Below the pieces are notes generated by a model that worked only from the letters and a program-made list of their open reading frames with translations, was not told the DNA's origin and searched no databases. From Salirhabdus euzebyi (GTDB lineage: Bacteria > Bacillota > Bacilli > Bacillales > Alkalibacillaceae), in assembly GCF_014207435.1 (NCBI RefSeq), contig NZ_JACHGH010000003.1, positions 62,001 through 126,000 on the forward strand: a DNA stretch of 64,000 nt. Reading direction: 5' to 3'. Positions 1 through 8,190 of this stretch are shown here, in pieces (the first letter of the stretch is position 1; every line of letters starts with the position of its first letter). Made by a program: the position numbers and the translations under genes.

Positions 1-2
1 CT

Positions 3-44
3 TTTCCTGTTATGAAGGAAATTGAAGAGTTCTATCATTTATAA
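3..44 (+). CDS. Possible C-terminal end of a gene entering from the left
   Basis: Frame 3 is open from the window edge and ends at a TAA at 42-44, giving the tail FPVMKEIEEFYHL. A hairpin follows at 81-115, which fits the end of a transcription unit. Thirteen residues are too few to name a family or to be sure that this is coding. Confidence 0.3.
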   Translation, partial: FPVMKEIEEFYHL

Positions 45-80
45 AATGAAGCTTAAATTAGTAGCACTGAACCTTCAATT

Positions 81-115
81 ATCCTCACTATCCTTATTAT
101 AAAGTTAGTGAGGAT
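81..115 (+). terminator. Hairpin after the left-edge gene
   Basis: A perfect 10-bp stem (ATCCTCACTA at 81-90, TAGTGAGGAT at 106-115) closes a 15-nt loop. No run of T follows, so it may be a weak terminator or another structure. Confidence 0.4.
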
Positions 116-171
116 ATTGTTAGAATTTAAATTTACAGGATATTTATGTAATGATAAACTTAGTTCACGAT

Positions 172-206
172 AATAAAGGAGGGCGCAACATGAGACCCCC
201 TTTATT
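172..206. repeat. Inverted repeat in the 45-311 intergenic region
   Basis: AATAAAGGAGGG (172-183) faces CCCCCTTTATT (196-206) around a short loop. The left arm contains an AAGGAGGG string that looks like a ribosome site, but no reading frame follows it. Apart from this and the hairpin at 81-115, nothing else is seen between 45 and 311. Confidence 0.35.
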
Positions 207-311
207 GAAATTTTAATATAAGGGGAGTAGCTGCCAATAACATATACCTATTTTAAAATTTGTTTTTGTCTAACTAAAAAATGGCTTACAGATTAAGATA
301 GGAGTGTACGA

Positions 312-815
312 ATGATTGAAATTAACACTGAAAGATTAAGACTAATCCCCTTGAAGGCAGAACATCTTAAATTATTAATTGATAGTCCAATGAAAATGGA
401 ACAAAGGCTAACATTACTTGAATCAGACAGAATACTTAGTCCAGAACTTAAACAAGCGATGGAAACAAGACTTTCAAAGTTATTAGCTGATGAAGAAAAT
501 TATATATGGTACACCAATTGGTTAATCGTGAAGAAAGATAAAAACTGTGCTGTTGGAGGGATAATGGTCAAAGGTCTTCCAAATGAAGATGGTGAAGTAA
601 TAATCGGTTATTATACGTTTCCTGAATATCAAGGAAATGGCTACATGACTGAAACTATTCATTATATGAAAAACTGGTTATTGAATCAACCCGGTGTAGT
701 TTACGTGATTGCAGATACTGATAAAGACAATATTCCATCCCATAGGGTATTAGAAAAATCTGGTGCCGAAATGTATAAAGAAACAGAGGCGTTATATTTT
801 TGGAGATTTAGCTGA
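312..815 (+). CDS. GNAT family N-acetyltransferase
   Basis: This 167-aa protein looks like a single-domain acetyl-CoA-dependent N-acetyltransferase of the RimJ/RimL-like group. It opens with INTERLRLIPLKAEH, typical of that group, and has the mid-domain strand GEVIIGYYTFPEYQGNGYMTE (about residues 94-114) that forms the acetyl-CoA pyrophosphate-binding turn (QGNGYMT in place of Q/RxxGxG/A). The C-terminal half keeps DTDKDNIPSHRVLEKSG, the usual NxxSxRvLEKxGF element. AGGAGTG at 300-306 sets the ATG at 312. It stands alone with its own terminator at 838-880. The substrate cannot be told from sequence. Confidence 0.85.
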   Translation: MIEINTERLRLIPLKAEHLKLLIDSPMKMEQRLTLLESDRILSPELKQAMETRLSKLLADEENYIWYTNWLIVKKDKNCAVGGIMVKGLPNEDGEVIIGYYTFPEYQGNGYMTETIHYMKNWLLNQPGVVYVIADTDKDNIPSHRVLEKSGAEMYKETEALYFWRFS

Positions 816-837
816 AATGAGAATCCTATAAAAACCC

Positions 838-880
838 GAACTGCCTTTCCAATTGTTAGAAAATCGGAGGGCAGTTTTTC
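838..880 (+). terminator. Rho-independent terminator of the GNAT gene
   Basis: AACTGCC (839-845) pairs with GGCAGTT (870-876), followed by a T run. Confidence 0.75.
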
Positions 881-1029
881 TATTGAGTAAACATAAATTT
901 TCATAAAAACGGAAGATAAATACTAGTTAATTTTGGTTTGTTTGTCAAAATATAACGATATTTTCTTATCAACAATCTTCCTTCGTATTATAATAAATTG
1001 AATATACACGAATGGAGAATGAGATAAGC

Positions 1030-1683
1030 ATGAAAAGGTATATGGTTGTATCTTCTTGTATTGTTGGTATTTTATATTTATTGACTGTTATGATGATTTT
1101 ATTTTCTCCACCAGGGGACAATGCAGTCATTGATCATGTGGAACATGGAACTAAATTAATATTAGCGCATTATTTTTTGGGCTTTTTAGGATTCTTTGGG
1201 ATTGCTGTTGTTATGAAGTCATCTTCTTTTTTAAAGGCAAAATACGAGTTTCTTGATTATACAAAGATACTTGCCATTATTGGGTTTGGACTACTTAGTA
1301 TTAATAACTTAAGACAAATTGGTGTCGATCATGATTTAGCCCATCAAGCAATTCACCATGGTGCAGGATACTATGATTTCACTGTGTTCTTTTGGAGGGG
1401 TTTAGTAGAGTTAAGTCCTCAAGGATGGGTTGATTTTGGATTTGTGGGTTTATGGTTGATTACGTTAAATTATTTGTTTTTGAAAGAAAAGACAATACAT
1501 TTCGTACATAGTGTGGTAGGAATGGTTTTAGGAGCTTGTTTTGTTATAACTGTTTTAGGTAATGTAATTTCTGTTAGTCTCCTTACTCAACTTGGAATGG
1601 GGTTAGGTGGAACTATTTTAGCCCCGATCTACTTCGTTTGGTTGGGATTAGCTTTATTAAAAAGACAAACAGCTATATCGTAA
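1030..1683 (+). CDS. Multi-pass membrane protein of unknown function
   Basis: This is a 217-aa hydrophobic protein with about six membrane segments and no enzyme motif that I recognise. A histidine-rich stretch between segments (DHDLAHQAIHHGAGYYD) could bind a metal or be a surface loop; that is inference. I place the start at ATG 1030 (MKRYMVV), because TGGAGA lies at 1013-1018 and the earlier in-frame ATG at 1012 overlaps that ribosome site and has none of its own. It is convergent with the PRC-barrel gene and shares a bidirectional terminator with it. Confidence 0.6.
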   Translation: MKRYMVVSSCIVGILYLLTVMMILFSPPGDNAVIDHVEHGTKLILAHYFLGFLGFFGIAVVMKSSSFLKAKYEFLDYTKILAIIGFGLLSINNLRQIGVDHDLAHQAIHHGAGYYDFTVFFWRGLVELSPQGWVDFGFVGLWLITLNYLFLKEKTIHFVHSVVGMVLGACFVITVLGNVISVSLLTQLGMGLGGTILAPIYFVWLGLALLKRQTAIS

Positions 1684-1719
1684 ATTTGGTTTAGATTTAA
1701 TAGAAGACGTCAATGCAAT

Positions 1720-1760
1720 AAAGAATGCAAGGGATAATAAGCAATCCCTTGCATTCTTTT
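1720..1760. terminator. Bidirectional terminator
   Basis: A 15-bp perfect stem (AAGAATGCAAGGGAT at 1721-1735 against the complement at 1743-1757) has T runs on both strands. It sits between two convergent genes. Confidence 0.9.
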
Positions 1761-1771
1761 CTTTGCACTTA

Positions 1772-2485
1772 CTATTTGGTAGAAGAAAAATTCAACTCTA
1801 TATCTTCACCTTGTTTCACTTCGTCTGCTGTTTGGTTAACATATACTTTCTTTTCTGCCCAATTCAATTCTGTCACCTTATCTGTAGCCAGTAACACATA
1901 CCTAGTAGGTAATACTTTTTGTGTTTCAACTACTATATACTTAATTTCCCAGCTATCTTCACTTACGACAAAGTCATATATATTACCAACTTGTTCATCT
2001 GTTGCTTCAACTGTAAATCCAATTGGATCATCTTTTATATCCTTTGCACTTCTTAGATGGTAGTTTGCTTCATATTCATTTGGAGGTTCTTCCTTTAATC
2101 CATTACTGTGCACATCCATGAATTCTAGTGGGCTAGCGAATCCACCCCATGGTCCTAACCCACCCCAGTAATTTGGCCAACCATAATAGCTTTCTAATTC
2201 TTCTTCTGCCTGTTTAGAAATTGGCTCATCTTCCTTCTGATTAGGGGCGTTTTGGATTGTTTCTTTTGATGCTAGTACATTAAGACTACCATCATCCAAA
2301 TCTACATAATCAAGAGAAATAGGGGAGAGTAATACCTTTTTACCCGGTAACCACTTTCTAGTATCTACTACAAAATAGCGTATCGTCCAATACTTGTCGT
2401 CAAAATAGAGATCCTTTAGTTTTCCTAACTCAGCATCTGTTGCTTTGATATTTAAATTTTCTACTATAGAGGATAAATGAAAAAT
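1772..2485 (-). CDS. PRC-barrel domain protein, probable AUU start
   Basis: This 237-aa protein carries two PRC-barrel-like domains. The first, residues 1-70, reads NIKATDAELGKLKDLYFDD then WTIRYFVVDTRKWLPGKKVL. The second is near residues 145-220, with IGFTVEATDEQVGNIYDFVV. They are joined by an acidic, Trp/Gly-rich linker (YYGWPNYWGGLGPWGG). The family is found in stress and membrane-associated proteins of Bacillus; the exact role is unknown. No ATG, GTG or TTG opens the first domain in frame. The only well-placed ribosome site (GGAGG, then 6 nt) precedes an ATT codon at 2485-2483, giving IFHLSSIVENLNIK. An alternative TTG start at 2299 would discard the whole first domain. Confidence 0.8.
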   Translation of the reverse strand: MFHLSSIVENLNIKATDAELGKLKDLYFDDKYWTIRYFVVDTRKWLPGKKVLLSPISLDYVDLDDGSLNVLASKETIQNAPNQKEDEPISKQAEEELESYYGWPNYWGGLGPWGGFASPLEFMDVHSNGLKEEPPNEYEANYHLRSAKDIKDDPIGFTVEATDEQVGNIYDFVVSEDSWEIKYIVVETQKVLPTRYVLLATDKVTELNWAEKKVYVNQTADEVKQGEDIELNFSSTK

Positions 2486-2916
2486 AGTTAGCCTCCTTTT
2501 AATTAGACTATTTTTTCCTCTTATTATTCCATAACCGTTTTGATGAATGTTAAAACATGTCTTATTTTAGAAGTTAGATAAGATTGAGGTGATGTCTTTG
2601 TCACCAAGAAAAAAAGGATTTTGTAGAATCGGAGCGAATTATACCTATACACGTTATTTCATAGGATGGAAGCGGGAAAATTCTTTTGAGCCATCCTGAA
2701 GGTGTTAGTCGTTTGTCGATTAAACATAGATTGTACTATCTTTCTAGTTAATCAGAATGTATGTCGACTGCGATTAAGGTTAGCTGAATTGTGAGAGTTT
2801 TAATTTCATTGAAACGATTGATAGAGGATTGAAATGGAATATAGAATTACTTATATGGAGAGACATCGATATAGAAAGTTTTCTCAGTTAATTTTATAAC
2901 AAAGGTGGAAAACAAC
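2486..2916. other. Intergenic region, possible 35-codon ORF
   Basis: About 430 bases separate the PRC-barrel gene and the LD-carboxypeptidase. A reading frame at 2592-2699 (+) starts MSLSPRKKGFCRIGANYTYT after GAGGTG, but I recognise nothing in it and its spacing is short. No convincing promoter or riboswitch was seen. Confidence 0.2.
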
Positions 2917-3948
2917 ATGTTAATCAAACCAAAAAAATTGCAGCCAGGTGATCGAGTGGCAACGGTTAGCCCTTCGTGGGGTGGTGCTGGTGATCCAGAA
3001 ATTCGTTGGCGCTATGAACAGGGAATAAAAAGATTAGAAGAAGTGTTTGGTTTAGAAGTTGTACCTATGCCAAATAGCTTAAAGGGAACTGTGTTTACTT
3101 ATGAAAATCCTAAGGCGCGTGCAGAGGATCTAATGAATGCCTTTCAAGATAAAACGATTAAAGGCATTTTTGCCAATATTGGTGGAGAAGATAGTATTCG
3201 CCTACTTCCATATATTAATTTTGACGTTATTCGAAACAATCCAAAAATATTTATGGGATATTCTGATGTAACGGTTACACATCTGTTTTGTCATTATGCA
3301 GGTGTTTCTTCCTTTTACGGACCAGCAATATTAACTGATTTTGCTGAAAATGTAGAAATGGATCCTTATACCATTGATGCAGTAAAACGGACTCTATTTT
3401 CTGATGCGCCAGTTGGTCAAATATTTCCCGCGAAGCGATGGACAAGTGAACGTTTGGAATGGATAGAGGAGAATAAAAACACTAGGCGTACAATGCGAGA
3501 AAACAAAGGATATGAATTGCTACAAGGTGAGGGTAAGGTACAAGGCCGATTAATAGGTGGGTGTATAGAAGTACTAGAATTCGCGAAAAGTACCATGCTT
3601 TGGCCTGAAAATAAACATTGGGAAGACAGTATTCTATTCTTTGAAACATCTGAAGATAAACCAGACCCAAGCTATATTCGTTATTGGCTACGCAACTATG
3701 CTACTCAAGGTATTCTTCAAAAAGCAATGGGAATCATTTTTGGTAAGCCACAAGATGAGATGTATTATGAGGAATATAAAGAAGAAATATTAAAGGTTAT
3801 GAGGGAGTATGGGTTAAATGAATTACCTATCCTATATAATTTGAGTTTTGGGCATACAGAGCCAATGATAATCCTACCATATGGTGCCAAAGCAGAAATT
3901 GATTGTGATAACGTTTCTTTTTCTATTATAGAAAGCGGAGTTGTATAA
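2917..3948 (+). CDS. LD-carboxypeptidase / MccF-like, peptidase family S66
   Basis: This 343-aa cytoplasmic serine peptidase belongs to the family that trims muropeptide tetrapeptides or inactivates microcin-C-type nucleotide peptides. The family triad is visible: Ser116 in FMGYSDVT, Glu243 in LFFETSED and His313 in LSFGHTEP. The N-terminal KPKKLQPGDRVATVSPSWGG is characteristic. The length and the GGEDSIRLLPYI/DPSYIRYWLRNYATQG elements are closer to MccF-like proteins than to LdcA; that is a family-level judgement. AAGGTGG at 2902-2908 sets ATG 2917. The in-frame GTG at 2905 lies inside the ribosome site. Single-gene unit with a strong terminator. Confidence 0.88.
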   Translation: MLIKPKKLQPGDRVATVSPSWGGAGDPEIRWRYEQGIKRLEEVFGLEVVPMPNSLKGTVFTYENPKARAEDLMNAFQDKTIKGIFANIGGEDSIRLLPYINFDVIRNNPKIFMGYSDVTVTHLFCHYAGVSSFYGPAILTDFAENVEMDPYTIDAVKRTLFSDAPVGQIFPAKRWTSERLEWIEENKNTRRTMRENKGYELLQGEGKVQGRLIGGCIEVLEFAKSTMLWPENKHWEDSILFFETSEDKPDPSYIRYWLRNYATQGILQKAMGIIFGKPQDEMYYEEYKEEILKVMREYGLNELPILYNLSFGHTEPMIILPYGAKAEIDCDNVSFSIIESGVV

Positions 3949-3954
3949 ATGATC

Positions 3955-3984
3955 AAAAACTTGGCAGGTAGCCAAGTTTTTTTT
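3955..3984 (+). terminator. Rho-independent terminator
   Basis: The stem AAACTTGGC/GCCAAGTTT has a 5-nt loop and is followed by eight T. Confidence 0.92.
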
Positions 3985-4055
3985 CGTTATGTCAGGATTT
4001 GAATATAGCATTTTATATACAATTAAACTATAAAGAATTAATGGAGATGATGTTA

Positions 4056-4934
4056 TTGAGCCCAACATGGAAGGTTTTTGTTTATGGGACTTTACGAAAG
4101 AATGAAAGTAATGCTCATTACGTAGAAGATGCCCTTTGTATTGCGAAGCAGGCATGGACGTATGGGAAACTATTTGATACAGACCTTGGTTATCCTGCAA
4201 TGATTACATCTAATAAAGAAAAAGTGTATGGCGAAGTGTACGAGGTGGACGCGAATCAACTCGAAAAGCTAGATTGGCTAGAAGGTTACAAAGGTGATGG
4301 AGAAAGAAATGATTATGAACGTATTACGCAGACAATTTATACCGATAACGACAACTATGAGGCACTTGTTTATATTTATGAACCGAAAAAAGTAAGAACA
4401 AAGGTTGAAATATCTTTTGGCGATTGGAAATGTTACCGTTTGTTGAACCAAGATACCCATTTATATTTTGCATATGGCTCTTGTATGGATACGGAACGAT
4501 TCAAAATAGCTGGGGTAGATCACCTATTTCATAACCTAAAAGGCTGCGGTATTCTTAAGGGTTACGCATTGGAATATAGACGAAAATCCCATGATGGGGG
4601 AAGAGCAGACATCGTGGAGTCGATTAATAAGGTAGAAGGAAAGGTATATGAAGTTGATTCGAAAGCTGTCCGTTATTTATTCCGAAGAGAAGGCGTTGAC
4701 GCAGGTATTTATCGCCCAGCTTTTATCGAAGTAGAAATGGATGGTAAAGTTTACGAGGATGTTCTTACTTTTATCGTAATAAATAAAGACGAAGAAGTAG
4801 CTCCACCAGAACACTACGCAACGGAAATACTCCGCGGAGCAAAAGGAATCGTTAGTGAAGCTTATTACGATTCACTGAAAAGTAATTTACGTGATAAATT
4901 TAGGATGGATCCTGCTGCAAGGCTTGAGGAATGA
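4056..4934 (+). CDS. Tandem gamma-glutamylcyclotransferase (AIG2-like) protein
   Basis: This 292-aa protein joins two GGCT/AIG2-like domains. The first starts VFVYGTLRKNESNAHYV (residues about 5-110), the second LYFAYGSCMDTERF (about 138-280). Each has the YG[TS] substrate-binding loop near its start; the first keeps KLDWLEGYKGDG and the second VRYLFRREGVDAGIY, the positions that usually carry the catalytic Glu. The family releases 5-oxoproline from gamma-glutamyl amines or peptides. Start choice: GGAG at 4043-4046 gives 9-nt spacing to TTG 4056, whereas the ATGs at 4047 and 4050 are too close to it. The substrate is not predictable. Confidence 0.8.
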   Translation: MSPTWKVFVYGTLRKNESNAHYVEDALCIAKQAWTYGKLFDTDLGYPAMITSNKEKVYGEVYEVDANQLEKLDWLEGYKGDGERNDYERITQTIYTDNDNYEALVYIYEPKKVRTKVEISFGDWKCYRLLNQDTHLYFAYGSCMDTERFKIAGVDHLFHNLKGCGILKGYALEYRRKSHDGGRADIVESINKVEGKVYEVDSKAVRYLFRREGVDAGIYRPAFIEVEMDGKVYEDVLTFIVINKDEEVAPPEHYATEILRGAKGIVSEAYYDSLKSNLRDKFRMDPAARLEE

Positions 4935-4988
4935 TTCATACAATTATATATTTAGTACTTTAGTACAATATTATCGGAGGAAACAATA

Positions 4989-5528
4989 ATGGAGTCACTT
5001 TATCAATTACATACATTAATCTGGTTGTTCCCAGTTATGTTTATATTTCATGATTTTGAAGAGATAATTTTAGTAGAAGGATGGATCAAGAAAAACAAGA
5101 GCAAGATTAAAGACAAATTACCAAATAGTATTGCAGATAAGATTATAAAGCAACTGTCGATGTCAACGGCACAATTTTCTGTCTCTGTACTTATCATCTT
5201 TTTATTTGTTAGTAGTTCAACATACATGGCCAGTCAATATATACAGAGCGGTTCTTTTGCTAATATCCATTTTTTTATTGTTTGTAATCTTATTTTCTTC
5301 CTTCATGCTTTTACACATATTGGTCAGTCCATATTTTTTCGAGGATTAACTCCAGGTGCATTAACCTCCATGGTGGTGATTATACCATATAGTATTTTTC
5401 TTTTTGATAGCCTTATAGAGAACAATATTCTATCTTGGAATATGATATGGAGTAGCATACCTTTTGTATTTCTTGTTATTCCAGTACTGTTGGTAGCACA
5501 TGGGATAGGAAAACGGGTAATTTCATAA
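4989..5528 (+). CDS. HXXEE domain membrane protein
   Basis: This 179-aa protein has about five membrane segments and the signature HDFEE (residues 21-25) after the first segment, followed by a charged stretch, and a second His-containing segment HAFTHIGQS. This matches the HXXEE family, whose conserved His and Glu suggest a membrane metal site; function is not established. The ribosome site is CGGAGGAAACAATAATG. Downstream 5529-5654 has only a small ACCTGT/ACAGGT palindrome (5587-5599) and no clear terminator. Confidence 0.75.
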   Translation: MESLYQLHTLIWLFPVMFIFHDFEEIILVEGWIKKNKSKIKDKLPNSIADKIIKQLSMSTAQFSVSVLIIFLFVSSSTYMASQYIQSGSFANIHFFIVCNLIFFLHAFTHIGQSIFFRGLTPGALTSMVVIIPYSIFLFDSLIENNILSWNMIWSSIPFVFLVIPVLLVAHGIGKRVIS

Positions 5529-5654
5529 TTTGAGTGGTATTATTTTAAGAAATGGCTACATATTTGGGCTCTCCTAGAGAATGATACCTGTCACAGGTCA
5601 ACCTCTCAAAAAATATGTTAATAGAGAATTTAGCTATTACAGGGGGAATATGTA

Positions 5655-6239
5655 GTGCAAACACCTTATTATTATGTACCATTTAAGTATGATTATGGAT
5701 TTGACCCTTATCAGGCATATGCGAATGTTCCATATCCTTATTATCATACAAACTATTCTTACTATGTTGAGAATCGTCAACAACCTATTCGTGGGCAGGC
5801 TACTTGGACAGAGGGAGGACAAGTAACCCAATGCAATATACCATGGTCGAAGAACGAATTTATGACAGTAGCAGTTGGTCAAAATGCCCCTTATCAATGT
5901 GGGCAAACACTAAGAATTAAATACCCAGCTACACAAAGAGAAGTAGTTGTAACAATTGTTGATAAAGTAGCGGGATTCCCATCAAATAGGGTCAACCTAC
6001 ATCGTACAGCATTTTTAGCGCTAGGAGCAGATGCAGCTCAAGGTGTTATCAATGTGGAAATCTATCCATCACCAGAGTTAGAAGAGGAAAAATGGGGTAA
6101 ATATTTATTAGAAGTTACGCAAACAGCTTACCCTAATTACAACGTAACAGATTATGATTTCGTTACAAAAACAAACCCTGCTCCTAATCAGGTAAAAGAA
6201 GAATATGATTTTATCTTGATTCAACCCAAGAAAAAATAA
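5655..6239 (+). CDS. Double-psi beta-barrel (RlpA/DUF3889-like) protein, frame broken at the 3' end
   Basis: This 194-aa protein has a Tyr/Pro-rich N-terminus (residues 1-40) and then an RlpA-like barrel, IRGQATWTEGGQVTQCNIPW to about residue 140, with GFPSNRVNLHRTAFLALG near its end. Such proteins are short, Bacillus-specific and of unknown function; two Cys (in TQCNIPW and YQCGQT) could pair. The GTG start follows AGGGGG at 5641-5646. The frame stops at TAA 6237-6239 right after six A residues. The -1 frame continues for 24 codons as IRVRGRVIYNPTTNRVISFD and looks like the natural C-terminus. Confidence 0.75.
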   Translation: MQTPYYYVPFKYDYGFDPYQAYANVPYPYYHTNYSYYVENRQQPIRGQATWTEGGQVTQCNIPWSKNEFMTVAVGQNAPYQCGQTLRIKYPATQREVVVTIVDKVAGFPSNRVNLHRTAFLALGADAAQGVINVEIYPSPELEEEKWGKYLLEVTQTAYPNYNVTDYDFVTKTNPAPNQVKEEYDFILIQPKKK

Positions 6240-6310
6240 GAGTTCGAGGAAGAGTGATTTATAATCCTACAACTAATCGAGTTATATCATTTGATATAAA
6301 AGAAATTTAA
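6236..6310 (+). other. Displaced -1 frame C-terminal tail of the barrel protein
   Basis: Read from ATA 6236, this frame gives IRVRGRVIYNPTTNRVISFD then IKEI and TAA at 6308-6310. It joins the upstream CDS exactly if one A is added to the A6 run at 6231-6236, or if ribosomes or polymerase slip by -1 on AAA-AAA. A terminator follows at 6322-6358, so the transcript would include it. Confidence 0.7.
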
Positions 6311-6321
6311 TAAAGAGTTAA

Positions 6322-6358
6322 GGCATATGAGCAACATGTTCTCATGTGCTTTTTTTTG
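6322..6358 (+). terminator. Rho-independent terminator
   Basis: GCATATGAG (6323-6331) pairs with CTCATGTGC (6341-6349), with one G-U pair, followed by eight T. Confidence 0.85.
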
Positions 6359-6454
6359 TGAAAATAAACCAAAAAATAATTGTGTTCAATTCGACAAAAA
6401 TCTCTTATAATAAATCAGCAATATACTATTTAATGAGATGAGGACTAGAAAGAA

Positions 6455-6919
6455 ATGAACAAGAAAATATTGTATGCAGTAGGTAGCATTATTCCTTTAT
6501 TGATAGGTGGTTATTTCTTATTTCAGAATCTTTCAGGAAATTCTGATGCTATGCTTAAATATGTCGAGGATACAAATGTTTTTACCGATAAATTTAACGC
6601 TCTAATTGATCAAGAGGCAACTGTAGCGGATGAAGAACTTCTAGATTTTACAGAGAATACATTAATTCCTGGTCTTGAGGCATTATTGATTGAAACAAAA
6701 GCTTACGGGAATGACATTAAAGAAGAAAAATTAAAAGAAATCCACGATATAGATAATGAATCATTACAAAAATATATTGAAGCAGAAAAGGCTTGGTTAG
6801 CAGGAAATGATGAACAATCTAATGCCTTATATGCGGAATCTGACGAACTAGCTATGCAATACGAGGAAGAACTAAATGCCCTTGCTACAAAATGGGCGGT
6901 TGATATTGAATGGGAATAA
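6455..6919 (+). CDS. Small membrane-anchored helical protein, unknown function
   Basis: This 154-aa protein has one N-terminal membrane segment (KILYAVGSIIPLLIGGYFLF, residues 4-23) without a lipobox. The remainder is acidic and strongly helical, rich in Glu and Ala, and is expected outside the membrane. No family was recognised. A GATGAGGA ribosome site precedes ATG 6455. Own terminator at 6937-6966. Confidence 0.6.
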   Translation: MNKKILYAVGSIIPLLIGGYFLFQNLSGNSDAMLKYVEDTNVFTDKFNALIDQEATVADEELLDFTENTLIPGLEALLIETKAYGNDIKEEKLKEIHDIDNESLQKYIEAEKAWLAGNDEQSNALYAESDELAMQYEEELNALATKWAVDIEWE

Positions 6920-6936
6920 TAGAAAGCTAATATTTT

Positions 6937-6966
6937 AAACCTTCACCTAGACGGTGGAGGTTTTTT
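6937..6966 (+). terminator. Rho-independent terminator
   Basis: AACCTTCACC and GGTGGAGGTT form a stem with a 5-nt loop and a T run. The following 6967-7202 holds no gene that I can support; 7090-7120 has a weak resemblance to part of the MITE-like element at 43.2 kb. Confidence 0.88.
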
Positions 6967-7202
6967 GTTTTTATGTAAGTATTTTTAAGTGTAAAGAGGA
7001 ATATTTTTCATAATAAAGAAACATATATGGAGGTAGAAGAAGATTATATTTATTTTTAAGACCTTATGTGAAGCTGTTATACAACCGCTTCATCAGAATA
7101 GCGTATTTCCGCGGATGAAATTCATACTCATGAAGTTCATTCCCAGACGAAGTAAAATGAAACAATCTTTTAGAAAACTGTCAAAAGAAAAGAGGGTGTT
7201 AC

Positions 7203-7721
7203 ATGAATTTTAACTTACAAGAAGCGATTGAAGTGTTGGAGCGAACTCCAGGGACATTGGAGCAATTTTTATTCGGTTTATCTATTGATTGGTTACAATG
7301 CGATGAGGGAGAAGGTACGTGGAATCCAATGGAAGTAATGGCACATCTTATTGAAGGGGAAAAGTATAATTGGATCCCTCGCCTAGAACACGTTTTGGAA
7401 GTAGGTGAAAGTAGTCCTTTTCCTGAATTTGATCGATTTTCTCACTTGCATAAAGAAACAGAGACATCATTGGAAAAAATGTTTGCACAATTTAAAATGC
7501 TTCGAACAGAAAACCTCCAAAGACTAAAAAAACTTGTGCAACCTTCACATCTAGATTTAACCGGTTCACATCCGGCATTCGGTGTCGTTAGAATAAGAGA
7601 ACTAATTTCCACATGGGTCGTTCATGATTTAACCCACATTTCTCAAATTGTCCGAGTTATGGCGGAGCGCTACAGAAATGATGTTGGGCCATGGCAAGCT
7701 TATTTAGGAATATTAAAATAA
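7203..7721 (+). CDS. DinB family protein
   Basis: This 172-aa four-helix-bundle protein is of the DinB/YfiT type, a family that includes bacillithiol-related transferases and many uncharacterised metal-binding proteins. The three metal ligands of the family are present: His in [11 protein letters not shown] (about residue 49) and the pair in [11 protein letters not shown] (about 139 and 143). The sequence [17 protein letters not shown] is a typical N-terminal DinB signature. ATG 7203 follows GAGGGTGTTAC. The substrate is unknown. Confidence 0.82.
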   Translation: MNFNLQEAIEVLERTPGTLEQFLFGLSIDWLQCDEGEGTWNPMEVMAHLIEGEKYNWIPRLEHVLEVGESSPFPEFDRFSHLHKETETSLEKMFAQFKMLRTENLQRLKKLVQPSHLDLTGSHPAFGVVRIRELISTWVVHDLTHISQIVRVMAERYRNDVGPWQAYLGILK

Positions 7722-7823
7722 AACCTTTCCATACTAATCGTTTACATAAACTTTTTGTGAAAAGTTGACTTATTATCCCTATTAATTAATATAGATTGGT
7801 TATCCTATTAGTGGGTGATTAAA

Positions 7824-8081
7824 ATGAAAGCAACAGAATTAGAAAGTAAACGTTTTGATAAGGCATTAGATGAATTTATTGATTTGTTTAACAATCTAGA
7901 AACAGATGAACCAGTTATTGGCTTTGGTGACGATGTTTTGGAAAATATTAAGCGTGCGAAGAAGAAATACGGAAATGATATGGTGGATGAAAAGATAAAT
8001 ACGGTAGTGCGCGAAATGTTGTCCTGGCTCGAGTTAGATGATGTCGAGCTAGAGGAAGAAGAGAATGAAGAGGAATCCTAA
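7824..8081 (+). CDS. Small acidic protein, unknown function
   Basis: This 85-aa protein is rich in Glu and Asp and ends in a run of acidic residues (EEEENEEES). It looks cytoplasmic and helical and has no recognised domain. GTGGGTGA at 7811-7818 places the start at ATG 7824; the longer reading uses a GTG inside that ribosome site. It is closed by a terminator at 8088-8116. Confidence 0.6.
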   Translation: MKATELESKRFDKALDEFIDLFNNLETDEPVIGFGDDVLENIKRAKKKYGNDMVDEKINTVVREMLSWLELDDVELEEEENEEES

Positions 8082-8087
8082 AGGTAT

Positions 8088-8116
8088 TAACCAGTCTATT
8101 GTTGACTGGTTTTTTA
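8088..8116 (+). terminator. Rho-independent terminator
   Basis: AACCAGTC (8089-8096) pairs with GACTGGTT (8104-8111), followed by T. Confidence 0.88.
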
Positions 8117-8190
8117 TTTAGCAGGATTTGTTTTTATATAATTCGTATCAAATTGGATATTCTATGTTTAATAAAGGGGGTCCATTTTGT

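Noticed and set aside
1725-2063. 112-codon plus-strand frame
   Set aside because: It overlaps a terminator and is antisense to the PRC-barrel gene; composition is not coding-like.
7075-7140. Possible third fragment of the MITE-like element (GCGTATTTCCGCGGATG)
   Set aside because: The match is short and lacks the terminal repeats, so it is too weak to call.
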